NCBI GenBank assembly: GCA_000469685.2
Contig: LS997565.1
Coordinates: forward strand, 38,493,519 to 38,557,518
Direction of reading: 5' to 3'
From: Haemonchus contortus
Lineage: Eukaryota > Nematoda > Chromadorea > Rhabditida > Trichostrongylidae
Length of the DNA stretch: 64,000 nucleotides
A program made the translations under genes and the position numbers. Position 1 is the first letter of the stretch. Every line of letters starts with the position of its first letter. Shown in pieces: positions 34,345-52,700 of the stretch. The notes below the pieces were generated by a model. That model did not search any database. It was not told the origin of the DNA and was given only the letters and a program-made list of their open reading frames with translations.

Positions 34345-34770
34345 CATCTCCGACTGTGTAGTTTTCGGCACACCACCCTCAAAGTCTTGCCTGCCCTTAA
34401 CGACTCTTCGGATCAATTTTTCTCCAGTCCATTGTTCCATATAAGCCACTAACAATTGTTCGATCTTGTAATGGTTTCCGGTTAGTCTCCGATTCTGAGG
34501 GTGGTGGACCTGGAAAATAAGCACGAAAATAACACCGTCTGACGGGAACTGGCCACCCGATGACTGGACCATCTTTCCGAGCAAAAGTTGCCATATTGAG
34601 CGACGCTTTTTGGAGTATGGTTGCTTGCGTGCAATAGTACCCAATGAGCTGCATCGGTAATGGCTTATGATAGTTGTAGCTGATTAAAAGGTCGATAGAT
34701 GACCATGCTAGGTCACAAAAGGTCTGAACGTTCGAGATGGAAATGAAACCACGAAACAATGAGAACCTAA
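34345..34770 (-). CDS. Putative exons of an unrecognised gene
   Basis: A strong 3' splice site (TATTTTTTAG on the minus strand) opens an exon near 34767. It reads FRGFISISNVQTFCDLAW, then YNYHKPLPMQLIGYYC and MATFARKDGPVIGWP. A second segment after TTTTCCAG at about 34511 reads VHHPQNRRLTG and LLVAYMEQWTGEKL, ending at a stop near 34342. The two can be joined in phase only through a very short intron of about 40 nt. Composition looks coding, but I do not recognise the family. It may be an exon pair of a larger minus-strand gene or chance. Confidence 0.28.
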
Positions 34771-34889
34771 AAAATACTCAATCCTTCTGATTCCACCTTT
34801 CTATATGAAAATGCTTCTCTCACCATGGAACCAGTTCCATCTTAATTTTTCAACTTTCTCATCCTAATTTGGCTTTTCAAGCAGTTTAG

Positions 34890-37264
34890 ATGAACCGTAC
34901 ACTCCTACATGGAGTTCGAGTCATCGAGTTGGCCGGACTTGCTCCTGTACCCCATTGTGGAATGGTGTTAGCTGACTTTGGTGCTACTGTCACAGTCATT
35001 GATAAGGTTCGCTATGATGATGAATGGAAACGAGGGAATCCGCTCATAAAATAACTTTTAGCCTATCCGCGATGGAGACATACCCATGGAACAGCGCATG
35101 GCAGAACGTAAAGCACAACAAAGTCTGGATCTGAAATCATCAAAAGATGTTGAAAAGCTCAAAAAACTCTGCCAAACCAGCGATGTACTTCTCGATCCGT
35201 ATCGTCCAGGTGTTTTGGAACAACTCGGTCTTGATCCGGTCAAACTCCTCGAGGTGGGTTTTGAGAATCCTCCAATACTGCTATGCTCAGCACCCTTGAA
35301 CACCATATTCCTTTCACTGCATCCCCTTTGTGTTCGGTGTTTTGTATGAAATCCTTCCGAGACGAGAATAACTTACAAGAAGCGAATAAGACGAACCTTC
35401 TGAGCTTTGGAAAAAAGCGCTCTCACTTACGACAGTACGTATTTTCCCGGTTACAGTTCCTCCCAGAAGCTTCAACCTGGGTGTGTGTCTCTTGTAGGCA
35501 CGCCACAAACACATTCAAAACGCCACTATGATTCTGAATGGGAATCGTATGCGGGGGTGCGTCCCTTCAAAGGGAATTGATCAATGTCCAAAGGCTTTTT
35601 TTCTAGGAAAACAAAGGATTGATAGTGTGTCGGCTTACCGGATATGGTCAGACTGGTCCCTTGGCTCAAGAAGCTGGTCATGATATTAACTACGTTTCGA
35701 TTACTGGTAATTGTTTCATTGTAGACATTTCCAATTTCCTTGAAGCGCTCTCACGTTCAGGATTACTACCAACAACATCCGGACACAGTTGCTCTCGTCC
35801 GTGGCCTCCAGTGAATTTGCTTGCCGACTTCGCCGGTGGAGGATTGACTGCAGCTTTTGGAATTGTGGCGGCTTTGCTCAAGCGAGAGAAAAATGGTTCG
35901 CTTCTTCCGATTGGCAATTCTTAGCATATCCTGGAAATGCACCCCTAACAAAATTAAGGTGGCCATGGCTGCATCATCGACTGTTCCATGTCCGAAGGCC
36001 TGTCGTATTTGGCATCATTCGTCAGACGTCATCACGATATCGAACACATGTGGACACAACCTTTTGCTGCATTCTCTGGGGACTGTCCGATATATAGGTA
36101 GTATTAAATGACCTATAAGGAGCTTGGAAAACTTAATGACCTATAGGAGCTCAGAAAATGATTGAAAACGTAACAGAGCTCTTTGTAGACTCCTCAACTA
36201 ACCACGCTACCGCATTCACGAAAAAGTAGCGACATTCCTAGGATGCGGCGAAATAGGCGAGACAAGTACCTGGCCTGGGAGGGGACAATATATCCGAAAA
36301 ATGTCCCATTCCAGGTGCGGTAGTGTGAAGGTTACATTTGAATTCCCACTAAATGAATACGATAATTACCGGGGAACCACCGCAGCGCGCGTGCATGCGA
36401 CCGTGGGAATATGTACTAGTGCAAGTCGGTCGTTGAGTATAACCCACTGAGACAAAGCGCACAGAAAACATATACATAGCTAGGAACCATCCAAAGCTAT
36501 GAAGTGGTCAAAATGGCACCACAAACCCCAAACAGGCTCTCTCACGCCATTGATGCTTGAGCCTTCTTTGTGCGAAGCTCTACTTCCACTTTGAATGAGC
36601 AGCGTGCCTGTGCCTAGATGGTTTGTAGGGTGCTCGGTCAGCCGGGTGTTTGAACCAGTGCCCCTCGTACCTGAGTACTCCTTGACTTGCAGAACCTTGA
36701 AACAATTGCTATACTATCTTTGAGCAAAAATCAAAACTCATGTTGTTCGTTTAGGACCTACAAAACGAAAGACGGCAAATGGATGGCTGTAGGCGCCCTG
36801 GAACCGAAGTTCAATGCGAGTTTATTCAGTGGTGCGATTTCCTATAGTTCCTTATGCCCAGAAAAAAACATGAAACCGAAAAGGATGAAAGTTGCAGTGC
36901 TCGGGATTGAGAAGGATATGACAGACTTAGTCACTGACCCTGCTGCGGTAGCTGCGGAAATGGAAAAGGTTTTTCTGACAAAAACTAGACAGGAATGGAT
37001 GGAACTCTTCACTGGTAAGACTCTTATCTCCTCTAGTCTTAGCGATATCCTCGGCCTCAGTTTCCACTGAATTGAGGGATAGAAGATCTTGTTTCAGGGA
37101 GACAAGCCTGTGTGACACCAGTGCTAGATCTTGATGAGGCAGTACAATATGAGCATAACGTAGTACGACAAAGCTTTACGAAGGAAGGAGGTCGATCCAT
37201 CCCTCAACCAGCACCCAGAATGTATTCCAAAGATGAGTTCAGGAAACTCATCTCCAAGCTATAG
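34890..37264 (+). CDS. Alpha-methylacyl-CoA racemase (AMACR family)
   Basis: Enzymes of this CoA-transferase III family interconvert (2R)- and (2S)-methylacyl-CoA for beta-oxidation of branched-chain lipids in peroxisomes and mitochondria. The exons are 34890-35006, 35062-35253, 35607-35706, 35761-35895, 35959-36097, 36755-36831, 36898-37014 and 37098-37264. All phases agree, giving 347 aa (human enzyme 382). Family motifs are [31 protein letters not shown] and [10 protein letters not shown]. Catalytic residues known from the family are present: His128 in GHDIN, Asp159 in LLADF and Glu244 in GALEP. The protein ends in SKL, a canonical peroxisomal targeting signal. GTTTAG directly precedes the ATG, so the messenger could be trans-spliced there. 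The exon 4 acceptor at 35761 was chosen over 35746 because it keeps the family spacing. Confidence 0.92.
35525..35592 (+). repeat. SINE fragment in a racemase intron
   Basis: The complement of ATTCTGAATGGGAATCGTATG...GGGGGTGCGTCCC...AATTGATCAA matches the left part of the SINE at 30633-30937, so the fragment is in the opposite orientation. Only about 65 bp remain. Confidence 0.5.
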
Positions 37265-39097
37265 TCTATGCAAATCATTCCTTCTGTCCAACACTTAATT
37301 TACAATCGATGATCTGACCATAAAGATATTTCATTCTTTTTCGGTTCTACATTGTTCAATGGGTTAATGGTGAACTTTGAAGTATTCTGTACCAAAGTCG
37401 TGCAATAACCGATTTACACAGCAGGTAACATACTCGAATAATAATGCAAATCCTTCTTAGACTCCTGATCATAGTTGGTTTAAAATGTAATCGCAAAATC
37501 TCTACCTCATTGTATCGCGAATCATCTACGCGCAAATCCCACCTCATACTCATGCTAATATAAATACAGCCTTGTGACTCAGTTCATTGTTCCTATTTTT
37601 CAGAGCTGTACCATATCTCCAAAACGGGTTGACTCCTATATAGCAATCGCAGTCGATTTTTCTGTGACTACTGTCTCTCTCTGTAGTCTCAATGGACCCC
37701 TCCTTCCGTACAGCCCCAGGACATTATGTGGATTCCAGGGTGAGCAGGACATCGCACAGTCAAGCAATCCCATGTTTCTCAAAGGGAAACATTGTGAAAT
37801 AAATGACTGGTCATCAGACTTGAGCAACTGATTTGATAAGCTTTTTTCAGTTCACTCTTAGTCATTCCATTAGGGGAACAAAAAAAGAAACATTGAAAAT
37901 CTGATAAGACAGAACTTTTACCATGGGCTGGGTTTCAATCCAATACTTGCGCATTCTGAGACCGCTCCTCTTTATTCTCTTACACTACAGAGCCTTGACT
38001 TGGCCTTAACTAACGGCTTTTATGCCATAGCACTCACACGTACAACGTGATGAGCCGGAGCTAATATTGACTTTGGTCGTGATTGAGAAAGATCATTACT
38101 ACTTTCAAAACGTAGAGGGAAGTGAGCTTCATATAACCAGTGGCTGGTCAACAACATCCATCAACTACTTATGTTCATTGTCCATATAATCACATCACAA
38201 GCAATTGAATTATGATAGCCACAAAAGAGACCTATTGCATCTTCAATTTGAATCACATCTGACAGGAATGCGGAAGTTGAAAATGCACAACTATTGATTA
38301 TCACAATACCCTGAAAGTTTTCAAATCACAATCACAATTTTCGCAAAATCCATGAGGAGGGTAAAGCCTATGAAGGAGTATTATCAAAAAACTTACAAAA
38401 AAGGAAAAGAGCTATTCCCAAACACAAACATAATCACAGTCTTGCCACATGAGTAAATGAGAAATTGCCACATTTGAGTTATTGAAAAAGGTTATTCTGA
38501 TACTATAACCCGTCCATGGAACAAGTCACAACACAAAACACTATGATTAAAGAGACGGATATCAACCTGCTATCCCAATGGTTAGACGAAGATCAGGAAT
38601 TAAAGGGTACGTACTGAGACAGATCAACACTGGTTAAGTAATCCGCTAGAGTATGAACTTGCGAAAGAGGCCCAACTGGTCTATGTCGATCCATACTTTT
38701 CCATCCATTCATTATATTGCCGAATGTTTTCCTATAAAAAGGTGAATAAAAATCTGCTAACTAAATCAGACTTTCCCAAAGATAACAAGAACAGTTTATT
38801 GCCAGCCGCTAATGAATACACCGATCACTACTGTTCCCACTCCCATTCCCAACCAATTCTGATAAGACCAAGAAAGAACTCCTTAATGAACACTCCCGAG
38901 GACCAAATTTACACATGCGTCGACCATCAAGTAATACCATTTGATGTAGCCAAAGAACGTCCCCGTTATATTCGCTACCCTCAGAAATGTGTTGTACAAC
39001 AACAAAATTCCAACGACGAAGCATCGAATAGTTCGGGAGCACTAAGCAAAACGTCTTTGTCTTGGGTTTCTGTGAGATAAATAAAAACCTTACTCAC
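37265..39097. other. Convergent intergenic region
   Basis: This lies between the racemase stop and the last resolved katanin exon. It should contain the final katanin exon and the 3' ends of both genes. It is AT-rich with no protein-like ORF. The ORF at 38724-39080 (+) mainly overlaps the katanin exon in antisense. Confidence 0.45.
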
Positions 39098-44503
<5,406 letters not shown>

Positions 44504-46772
44504 TGCACCTAAAAAACGGGGCGAAAATCTCTTCCGAACTTTCTTACAAATGGCAATGAGAAACGAACGAATCATATTACAAAAACTGAAATTTAAGTAC
44601 TGCTCGATATTGTTTACCACTGGTAGTGTTGCAAAATAGTAGTCGAATGAAGGAAATAGCTTGAATGGGAACTGAGTTTTTGCCCTTGTAGCAAATAGAA
44701 GCAATGTGAACTACAGCGGCATCGCGTAGCAACCGATAAACCACTAGCGGATGCGCAAATATCTCTTTTTGCTCAATACGAAAACCAATTTTCCTGCACA
44801 GCGATGCCTATTACGGCGCTCGCTACATATACAGTGAAAACTAGGAAAGGGGTCGTGCGCTTGTGCATTCAGTAAGAAAGCAATAAGAATCTGAGATGAC
44901 CTCTAAGACCTGACACAAACGCTGGCCAAGGCCGATAAAATCTCTCGTCCAGGGCGACAAACATCCGATCCCCACATCTCTTTCTCTCTTTCACACTGAT
45001 TGAATCACCCATGGACTAATGGACAATCAGTTGAAACCAAAAAAATGATTGGGGCATTTCTTCAAAAGGGCTCAAATTTAGCAAAAAAAACTTGTTAGAG
45101 AGTCAGTAGTTAGTTGCTGACTGTGACCCGCAAATCTGCTTGGGCCGAAAGCGAGCATTTTGATGGCAGATATTGAGTAGTTGCCTTTTCCTATACAAGA
45201 TGAGGGTAAACTAAACTACTGGAATACGACCTCTAGAATTAAGGGCAAATCGAATATGAGTAAGTAATTCAATAGTTTTTGAAAAGCCAATCCCGGGGCA
45301 AGAATAACCGCGTGTGTTGCTCAACGCCTTCATTCATGATAGCCTTATATTGTAAGGAATTCAGAATTCAACAAAGTAAAGTGAAAAAACAAGTGGCGTT
45401 AGAGGGAACGCAGCAGCTTTAGTGCATTCAGTGTATCCACGATTCACAGGAATTGGATTTCCCCTCCCCCATCAATGTTTGCGCATTAAAAAAGTGGATA
45501 TTGATTGGCATGCTGCTATGACACGAACGCCATTTGTTATAGCACATAGGCACGGCCTTAGAAGAAAGGGGACTATCTATGCAACTTATACAGCCCAGAT
45601 ATCATTCAGAGCTGTCAACCACTTCAGTGATAACAGCACTCTGGGAGCCATTAATGGAATGGCTAGTTTATCTCGAAAAGGGTAATCCTATTAAGGCATA
45701 TCACCAGTCCATTTCCTTGGAGAACTGACCAGAAATAAAGAAATTCTCTGAAAGACCGGCTTCTTCGGTTGGCTAGCTCAGAATTTTTGATTGGAATTTC
45801 TTGAGCGTGGTTTTTGGATCAGCACATCGTCCTCGAAACAGAATCAAGATGGTCAAAATAATAAACGGAATGATAAGAATTTACTTCCAAACTTCTACAA
45901 AATACTTCTAAAACGCAACCCAGGTCAATATAAACCATCATAAACAGACAAATATTAACTTTAGACAATACTTATGGTTCACTGCACATGCATTGATAAA
46001 CGTTTTATCACAATTTTTGTGTAAAGGATTGATGCCTTTTAGAAGGAAATGAACACTGAACAAAACCGTAAACATGGCGTAAAAAATCTTTTATATTGAT
46101 ATTGCTTTAGGTGAACAACGATCCCTTTCCATAAACGAAAGGGAACATTACTCTCTATCGATTCTCTAGGAACAAACAAAATCAATAGCTCATGAGAGCT
46201 TATTGAAGTGAAATGACAGTGCCCTTTCACAAAGACGTTTGAAAATGAGAAAACTGATAAGCTCTGATAGATAACTGTGATGGTTTGATATAAAGCGAAG
46301 GGGGAAGGGCGATTCATTTTTGCGTTGAAGCCGACGTGGTTGGTGCTCTAAAAGCAATTGTTGCCCAGGCATAACCATCCTTTAAATTATGCATGTTTTC
46401 GGACGTCGTGCCCGTGCTCCGCTAGGCTCTGGGAGGCTAGCTTCTTCCCCTATAGTATTACGTGTCGATTTTCGTATCCATTGATTTGGTATGAGTTTCG
46501 TAATGTTTCGTTACCAACCTGGTGTTTATAAGTCATCAGTCAGGTCCCCCATTGCGATATTCTACGGTTTTCCGTGTACTACTTCACTTGCGCGGTCGTG
46601 GATGCATCATTTCTAACATTCTGTTGTCACTTGTGTATTGGAAGGGTATTTACTGTAGTGGCTTCTAGTTTGATGTCTTTCGTCGACTGTCCTATGTTCC
46701 ATTCTGCCTTTACATAATCCACTACCTTTTTCAGCGTTTCCCCATTGTTCATATTCGAATGTGTTGTAAACA
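44504..46772. promoter_or_regulatory. Divergent intergenic region, katanin / HUWE1 homologue
   Basis: About 2.3 kb separates the two start codons, with transcription running outward on both sides. The region presumably contains both promoters. No core promoter element stands out. The ORF 45422-45685 (+) has no recognisable domain, and ORFs at 46039-46378 (-) look like chance. Confidence 0.5.
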
Positions 46773-49700
46773 ATGAAGATTGATCCCCAAAGTTATTCTG
46801 CATGCAACGGAGAGTTGGTGAGGGATTTTAAATGTAAAGCACTGTGTAAAACATTGTTTCATAGACTGGAAAGGTTTCGTTTTAGCCACCATTATGTGCC
46901 AGTTTGATTGAAACAATCAAAGGAGCTACGACAGTAGAACGCTTCATTGAGGAATTAAACCGAGCTAGGGATCTTCAAGCTGTGCTAGGAAAGGTGCTGT
47001 TGGAGTAAAGTTATTTTCTATGCTGATCTTGTTTCATATCCCATGCAGTGAGCCGACTTATCCAAGTTTCACGGAAAGTGATAATCGTGAAGGGTCCTCT
47101 TTTGGTTGTGTCAACATTGTGGGAGCTATTCTGTGAAAAGATCGTTTTGAGCGTTAGTTAAACACAAGAAATCTATGTATATGGGAGTTTTCCTTGCTGA
47201 CCATATAGGCTTAAGTCTGGTGGAACGTAAAGTTAAAGTGATTTATGTCCCCCATACTCGGCGTTTTCTGGTGGGTTTCAGTTACAAAAGTTGATTGTGA
47301 GTAACGTAACGCTTGAGTAATCGTCGACGTTGATGGCCGACAGTCGACGCCAAGTCAAAATACCGCGCGAGAGTTGAGATAGCGCTTGGAAAAGAAAGCG
47401 AACTAGATTATGCGAAAGTTTTACGTGCTAGCATGAAATGTGTAAAGTCGCGATTTTGACTTTTGTACGGCAAATATGTACCGACTGCTCTCTGCTTACA
47501 CAAGTAATTTGTTGTTTACTTTTCGATTTAGACCGAATTATCAAGATGGGCAGATGTGTTAAATCGGTGCGACGAGATTTTAGAAGATGCTACTGTTATT
47601 CAAGATCATGAAATGAAGGTATACTGCTTTTTGACGGTTTCTCCTCCATCCAGCAACTATCAAATGTTCATTCCAGGTTGATCGATGCGGTTTTACGAAG
47701 TACAATACGATTTCCATTCTTCGTTTCACTGGGCTTCTCTTTGACTGCACATCAACTAGAAGAATATACGCAAGCACAGATGTTAGTATTTCTGAATTTG
47801 CACATGATTTTGGAAGCCTTGGAATTTTCCCCGGAAATTTCGAAATCCAATGTGGCTGCGCAAATTTTTTCCATGAATGGAGACCACACTTTGTTCTTTT
47901 TGAAATGGAATTTTCAGCGAATTATTCGACTGACGGAATGCACAGATATGGATCTCGTCGGTGAAGTATTAAGACTTCTGCAAACCATCAGCAAGCGATC
48001 CAAATTCCTCACTCAAAGGCTATGTCCAGAAGATCAAGCCTCTCTCGTCATGAGTCTCACAGCAATGGCACAAGTATGTTCATTTTTTTGCTACTTTCAA
48101 CGATTACATAGTCATGCATGTCTTCAGTGCTGGGGAGGCAAGCTGCGCAATCTGAAGATGGAGGATTGCGTTCATAGTGACGTGAAACTACCTCCTTTGT
48201 TCCCGTTTACCTTTACAGACAGTAAAGCCAAACATACCATGGTCTTCGAGCGCCACATGGTATGTTTATTTTTCAATATTAACGTCTTATTTACGAAGAT
48301 ATTTAATTCTACTTGTCAACATTCTGCATTTTCAGGTTGACCAACCTTTGTTAAAGGTAGTAGACGAGTTTGCCAAAGGAATGACACCTGAGGATAGATA
48401 TAGTTTACTGGCCAGAATACGGATGTTGCGCCATTTTGAAGTTCGGGAGCACAGAATGCAATGTTTAATTGTGCGACTACTGTCTATTTCAACTTTAAGT
48501 GCGTTTTCGGTTACAAATGGTTTACGCCATGTAAAATTTGATATAATTATCTAAATGTTGCAGTTTATTGCCGTTGCCAGCCAGATGATGTTCAAATAAG
48601 TGCTTTATTGTATAGTGGATTTATTGAAGAAGCTGTCGCCTTATTGAAAGTTGATCTTAATTCTCATGAGCTAATGGATCCTATACAAACTGAAGCCTTA
48701 AGGATGCTCTGTAGTGTTGTTTCTCTGGAAAAAGCCAGCAGGTAAGTCTCGAAAGTTTTGGTAATATTACAGCACTTCAGAATGTAGGCTTCACGAATGT
48801 TTTTCATTTACACAGTTTTTTATTTTTTATAAAAAAAGACATGCATCAGTTTTTCTACACACTATATTCGTTTAGAACATCACAAATTCTGGACGTATTG
48901 AGTGCAGGATCGTACCATGGTTTCTTAGCCGTGTTTACAAGGAATATAGTTGAAGATATGAAGAGAAATGCGTTGAATACACCAGGAAAGCCAAGTGTTG
49001 CATTGAGTACAGCGCTGTTGTCATTTATTTATCATCTCAGCAACAATGACCCCGGCGGTGCGTTTTCAGTCTTCTAATGGAAGTCATTCATTCTGCATAT
49101 TTCTACTTTTTCAGGAGAGACTTTGGCTGCTTGTGGTCTTACGCAGACACTGCTGAGCGTGATTTCTCACCACGCTCTTCCTCTCGACCAGGCAACTTTA
49201 GCAACCCGATGTACTCGTATCACTGATAATTTCACTACAATCGATGTCACGGGATTCAATAACTGCAAAGGAATGGATATCTGTATCGACCGCCTAATTG
49301 TTCGTTCCGACATTAGAATTTTTTGAAAATTTTCTTCGCGTCCTGTGTTACTCAACAAGCGAATGCTTCCCCTTCAAAAAACATTTTTAGTATGAGGTGG
49401 ACGAGTGCAGAAAGGAGCAGCCATTCGTGATCGACACCAGCGGCGACGTTGATGATGACAGCGTCGGAAGCGTTTTTGTACGTGCACCCGTTATTGGAAA
49501 AACATGCCATCCACAACGCTCCGGCTTGATCAAAGCGCTCATCACATTTATCAAGCGAGCAATCCAGGACACACAGTTTCAAGACAGCGTTCGACATAGT
49601 TAGTCCTCATTGTCACTTTTAAAACCACATCAGTCCGGAAAAGAATACTAAAGTATTCTTTTTTCCAAATGCAGAAATCGGAGTGTTTTAGTTATGGAAG

Positions 49701-52700
49701 GACAATTGCCTGATGCCCTAATGCACATAATCAGTAATTCGGAGTACTATTCTGCATCATTATATCACCATGCCACACAACTTGTTGTCAACTTTATCTA
49801 CCAGGTATCTCTACTTACCTAACATTTGGAGCCCGTACTGCAACTGGAACTGTTTCAGGAACCAGCTCAATTGACTGTTCTTCAAAATAGGCATGTACCA
49901 TATGTCATACTTCAGAGTATGCTGCGAAAAGAGGTAGATCGCTTATTTGAATTTTTTGCGTGCTTAATGGCAAACCCTTGGAATTACCATCTCCAAAATT
50001 TTTTCAAATTCAGCTTCCAAATTCGCGCGACGTGATTAGTCATATGGGAAACGTGTTTACAGCACTTTGTCTGAATGAAAAAGGTACTTTTCAACCGGTT
50101 TGCGATTTGCTTAGTTTTTTTTCGACTAAATACTTCCGTTAATTATTATGATTTTGCAACTTAAGCGGAATGAGTTCAGGACTGAAGCAGTTCAAGGCCT
50201 ACGCGCCATTTGATCATGTGTTCAATATCGTGCTTAGCATAAAATTCATCGTAACCATGAAAAAGAAGAGAAGTGAAATGAGTCAGTTGAAGTTAACTAT
50301 TTCAATTTGTTCTACCTGATCATGATGATAAAATTCAGATGAAGCTGCGCAGGGAATTGGGAGTTCACTGGATGACTTGTTGCGACATCAGCCTACATTG
50401 AAACCATTGATGCTCAACTCAGTTCTCGGGGTTTGTTCGAATTCTTTGAAGCAAATTGTTATGATGATATGCCTCAAAACGTTGGGTAGTTTTTTTTTTT
50501 AAGATGTTGGATCGTCTCGTTGAACTCGGTAACAATCCACCACCTAATACGAAGATTGTTATGGCGTTATCACGATCGGCTAGCAAAGCTGCCAGTCAAA
50601 GTTTTGGCAGTGGATCAAATACGCCAAATGTTGAACAGGTGTGTCTCAAAATGCACTATTTCACTGACCTTCAGTGATAGTACAATTTGTAGCTACCGAT
50701 GTCCCCACCTGAAATCGAAGAAATGTCCGATGACGACGATGAAGCGGAAATGAGTATGGATGAACTGAGCGGCGTTGGACAATGTATTGCAGACAAAATG
50801 GTTAGACTTTAGCCTTTTCTTACCTTTTTTATAGCTGTTGATTCATAATGATCTACTTTTATGTAAAGGGTCTTGAAATGGATTGCCCATCTGATGCAAA
50901 AGACGGTACAAGACTTCTTCCACTAGGCGACTATTTGCTGATCTTCACGAAGGTTCGTTATCTAAATTAGTTTTCTTTTTCAATTCAGTTCGTTTACCCT
51001 TATTAATAAATTTTTTGTTAAGATTTTTGAAGCCATCATTACGCAAGTAGCCGCTGCAGACTTAGTCGAAGGTTTTGTTGAGAAGAATGGTGTCGAAAAG
51101 GTGAGTGTTTGTGGCTGAGGTCTTCTCCTTTTTCCACAGTTTAAAGATATACTTTGAAGAAATTAGGTAATCTTTTAGTACGAATCAGATCTGCATTTTC
51201 TATCTACCGCTTTAGATTTTGTCGCTTTGCAATCTTCCGTCATTGGCTGCCGATCTTGCTGCAAGCACATTTTCCGCAAGCGTTGGATGCATCGTGAAAT
51301 TTGTGCTGGTATGCTCACCAACTTAAGCTTCTACGACATCATGATGTACTGGTTTACACTGTCTTTTTAGCAACATGTAAAAGCTGGAGATAAACTAATG
51401 CTGTCCATAATGGAAGTTTTCTTGCAATCTATCAATCCTTTCGTCCTGCGAACATCGCGTGGGTACAGCGAGTCCAACGGAAGCGGTGCATCCTTACTTG
51501 TACCACTTGGAGATGAAGGAATCGTGACAGCAATCACCAGTATGAGCAATGCAGTGCCCATTCTCAGTATGCTGACCAAGAATAACAGTCTGTCCGTTCC
51601 CGGCACACAGGTATTAACAACGCGTTTCTCATGTTCGAACTAAGGAGAGCAATGAATTTAGGGAGATCTGCGGAACCGTGTTTGGGACGCTTGGCTCACG
51701 GATACAGGAAAGAGGTTGCATACAGGATTTAGGAAGGTGCAAACATCTTCTTTTTGCTGTGCCGGTCGAACTTATTTCGTTCTGCCGTTTTTGCATATTT
51801 ATTGCTTAGAGCGAATGCTTACTTTTGCAATAAACTATAACGATCAGATAATGACGTTCAGGTTTCCCGTGTTCTTGCGTGGGAGACAGCTCTACTCAAA
51901 ATGATAGAACCGACGAAAGCGGTAGCAACGACGCAAACAGATCCAAGCGAAATTGAAGCTTTATCAGTTGGAACAAGCGCTCCGATAAGGTTCATTATTT
52001 CGTATTTATATAATTTCGGTCATTTTTATGACAGATCGTCCGTATGGTCCTATTAAATGTGTTGCTTGCTTTAGTCACAGCCCCTCTGAGCCGAACAACG
52101 TAATGTCTGTGGCTGTTGATCCACCCGCGACTGCTGCTCGTCAACCAGCTTGGGCATTGGCAGGGATCACACAGGCCGAGAACGCGTTTTGGCATCGTCA
52201 CAAAAATGTTGCTGACATGGTGATAAAGGCTAACAAGTAAGTTCTTTCTACTGTTTCATTTATGTACTATTCGACACAAGCTAACTTTATTTAGAACTGT
52301 CTCGGAGTTTCTCAGTCAGCTGTCTCGATCTTGCTTTGTACCTACAAGACGCAATCGAAGATATGACTTTTCTGCCTCGACCATGACCAAGTCCGCTCAA
52401 CAAATGGCAGATGAAGTTTTTGCCGGTTTCTTCCGTGATCTTAAATGGACTTGTTATAAAGTGCCTGAGGGTGGACCCATCCCTCCTATGGAGTTAGTCA
52501 TTTGAAACTGTTAAAGTTCTAGGCCATTACTTTCCTTCTTTTATTTCACTCTCTTAGGTTTGGTCGCCTTCAAGAAGTAATCGTGCAGATGTCTGTCGCT
52601 TTATTCGATGATCGTCGTCAACCTTTTCATGCAATGCTTCAACGTTTCTATACCTCTGGATGCCATAATGCCTTCTGTGATCTAATGATGAACAAACTTG

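Noticed and set aside
35746..35760. Earlier acceptor for racemase exon 4
   Set aside because: It adds five residues between the catalytic His and Asp. The acceptor before 35761 restores near-family spacing and a SITGLL junction.
45422..45685. 87-aa ORF upstream of the HUWE1 homologue
   Set aside because: There is no domain, splice support or composition evidence. It is compatible with chance in a 2.3-kb intergenic region.
47678..47917. Long ORF starting at 47678 as the true HUWE1-homologue frame
   Set aside because: The family match (ILRFTGLLFDCTSTRR) is in a different frame. An intron at 47782-47917 joins the two exons in phase.
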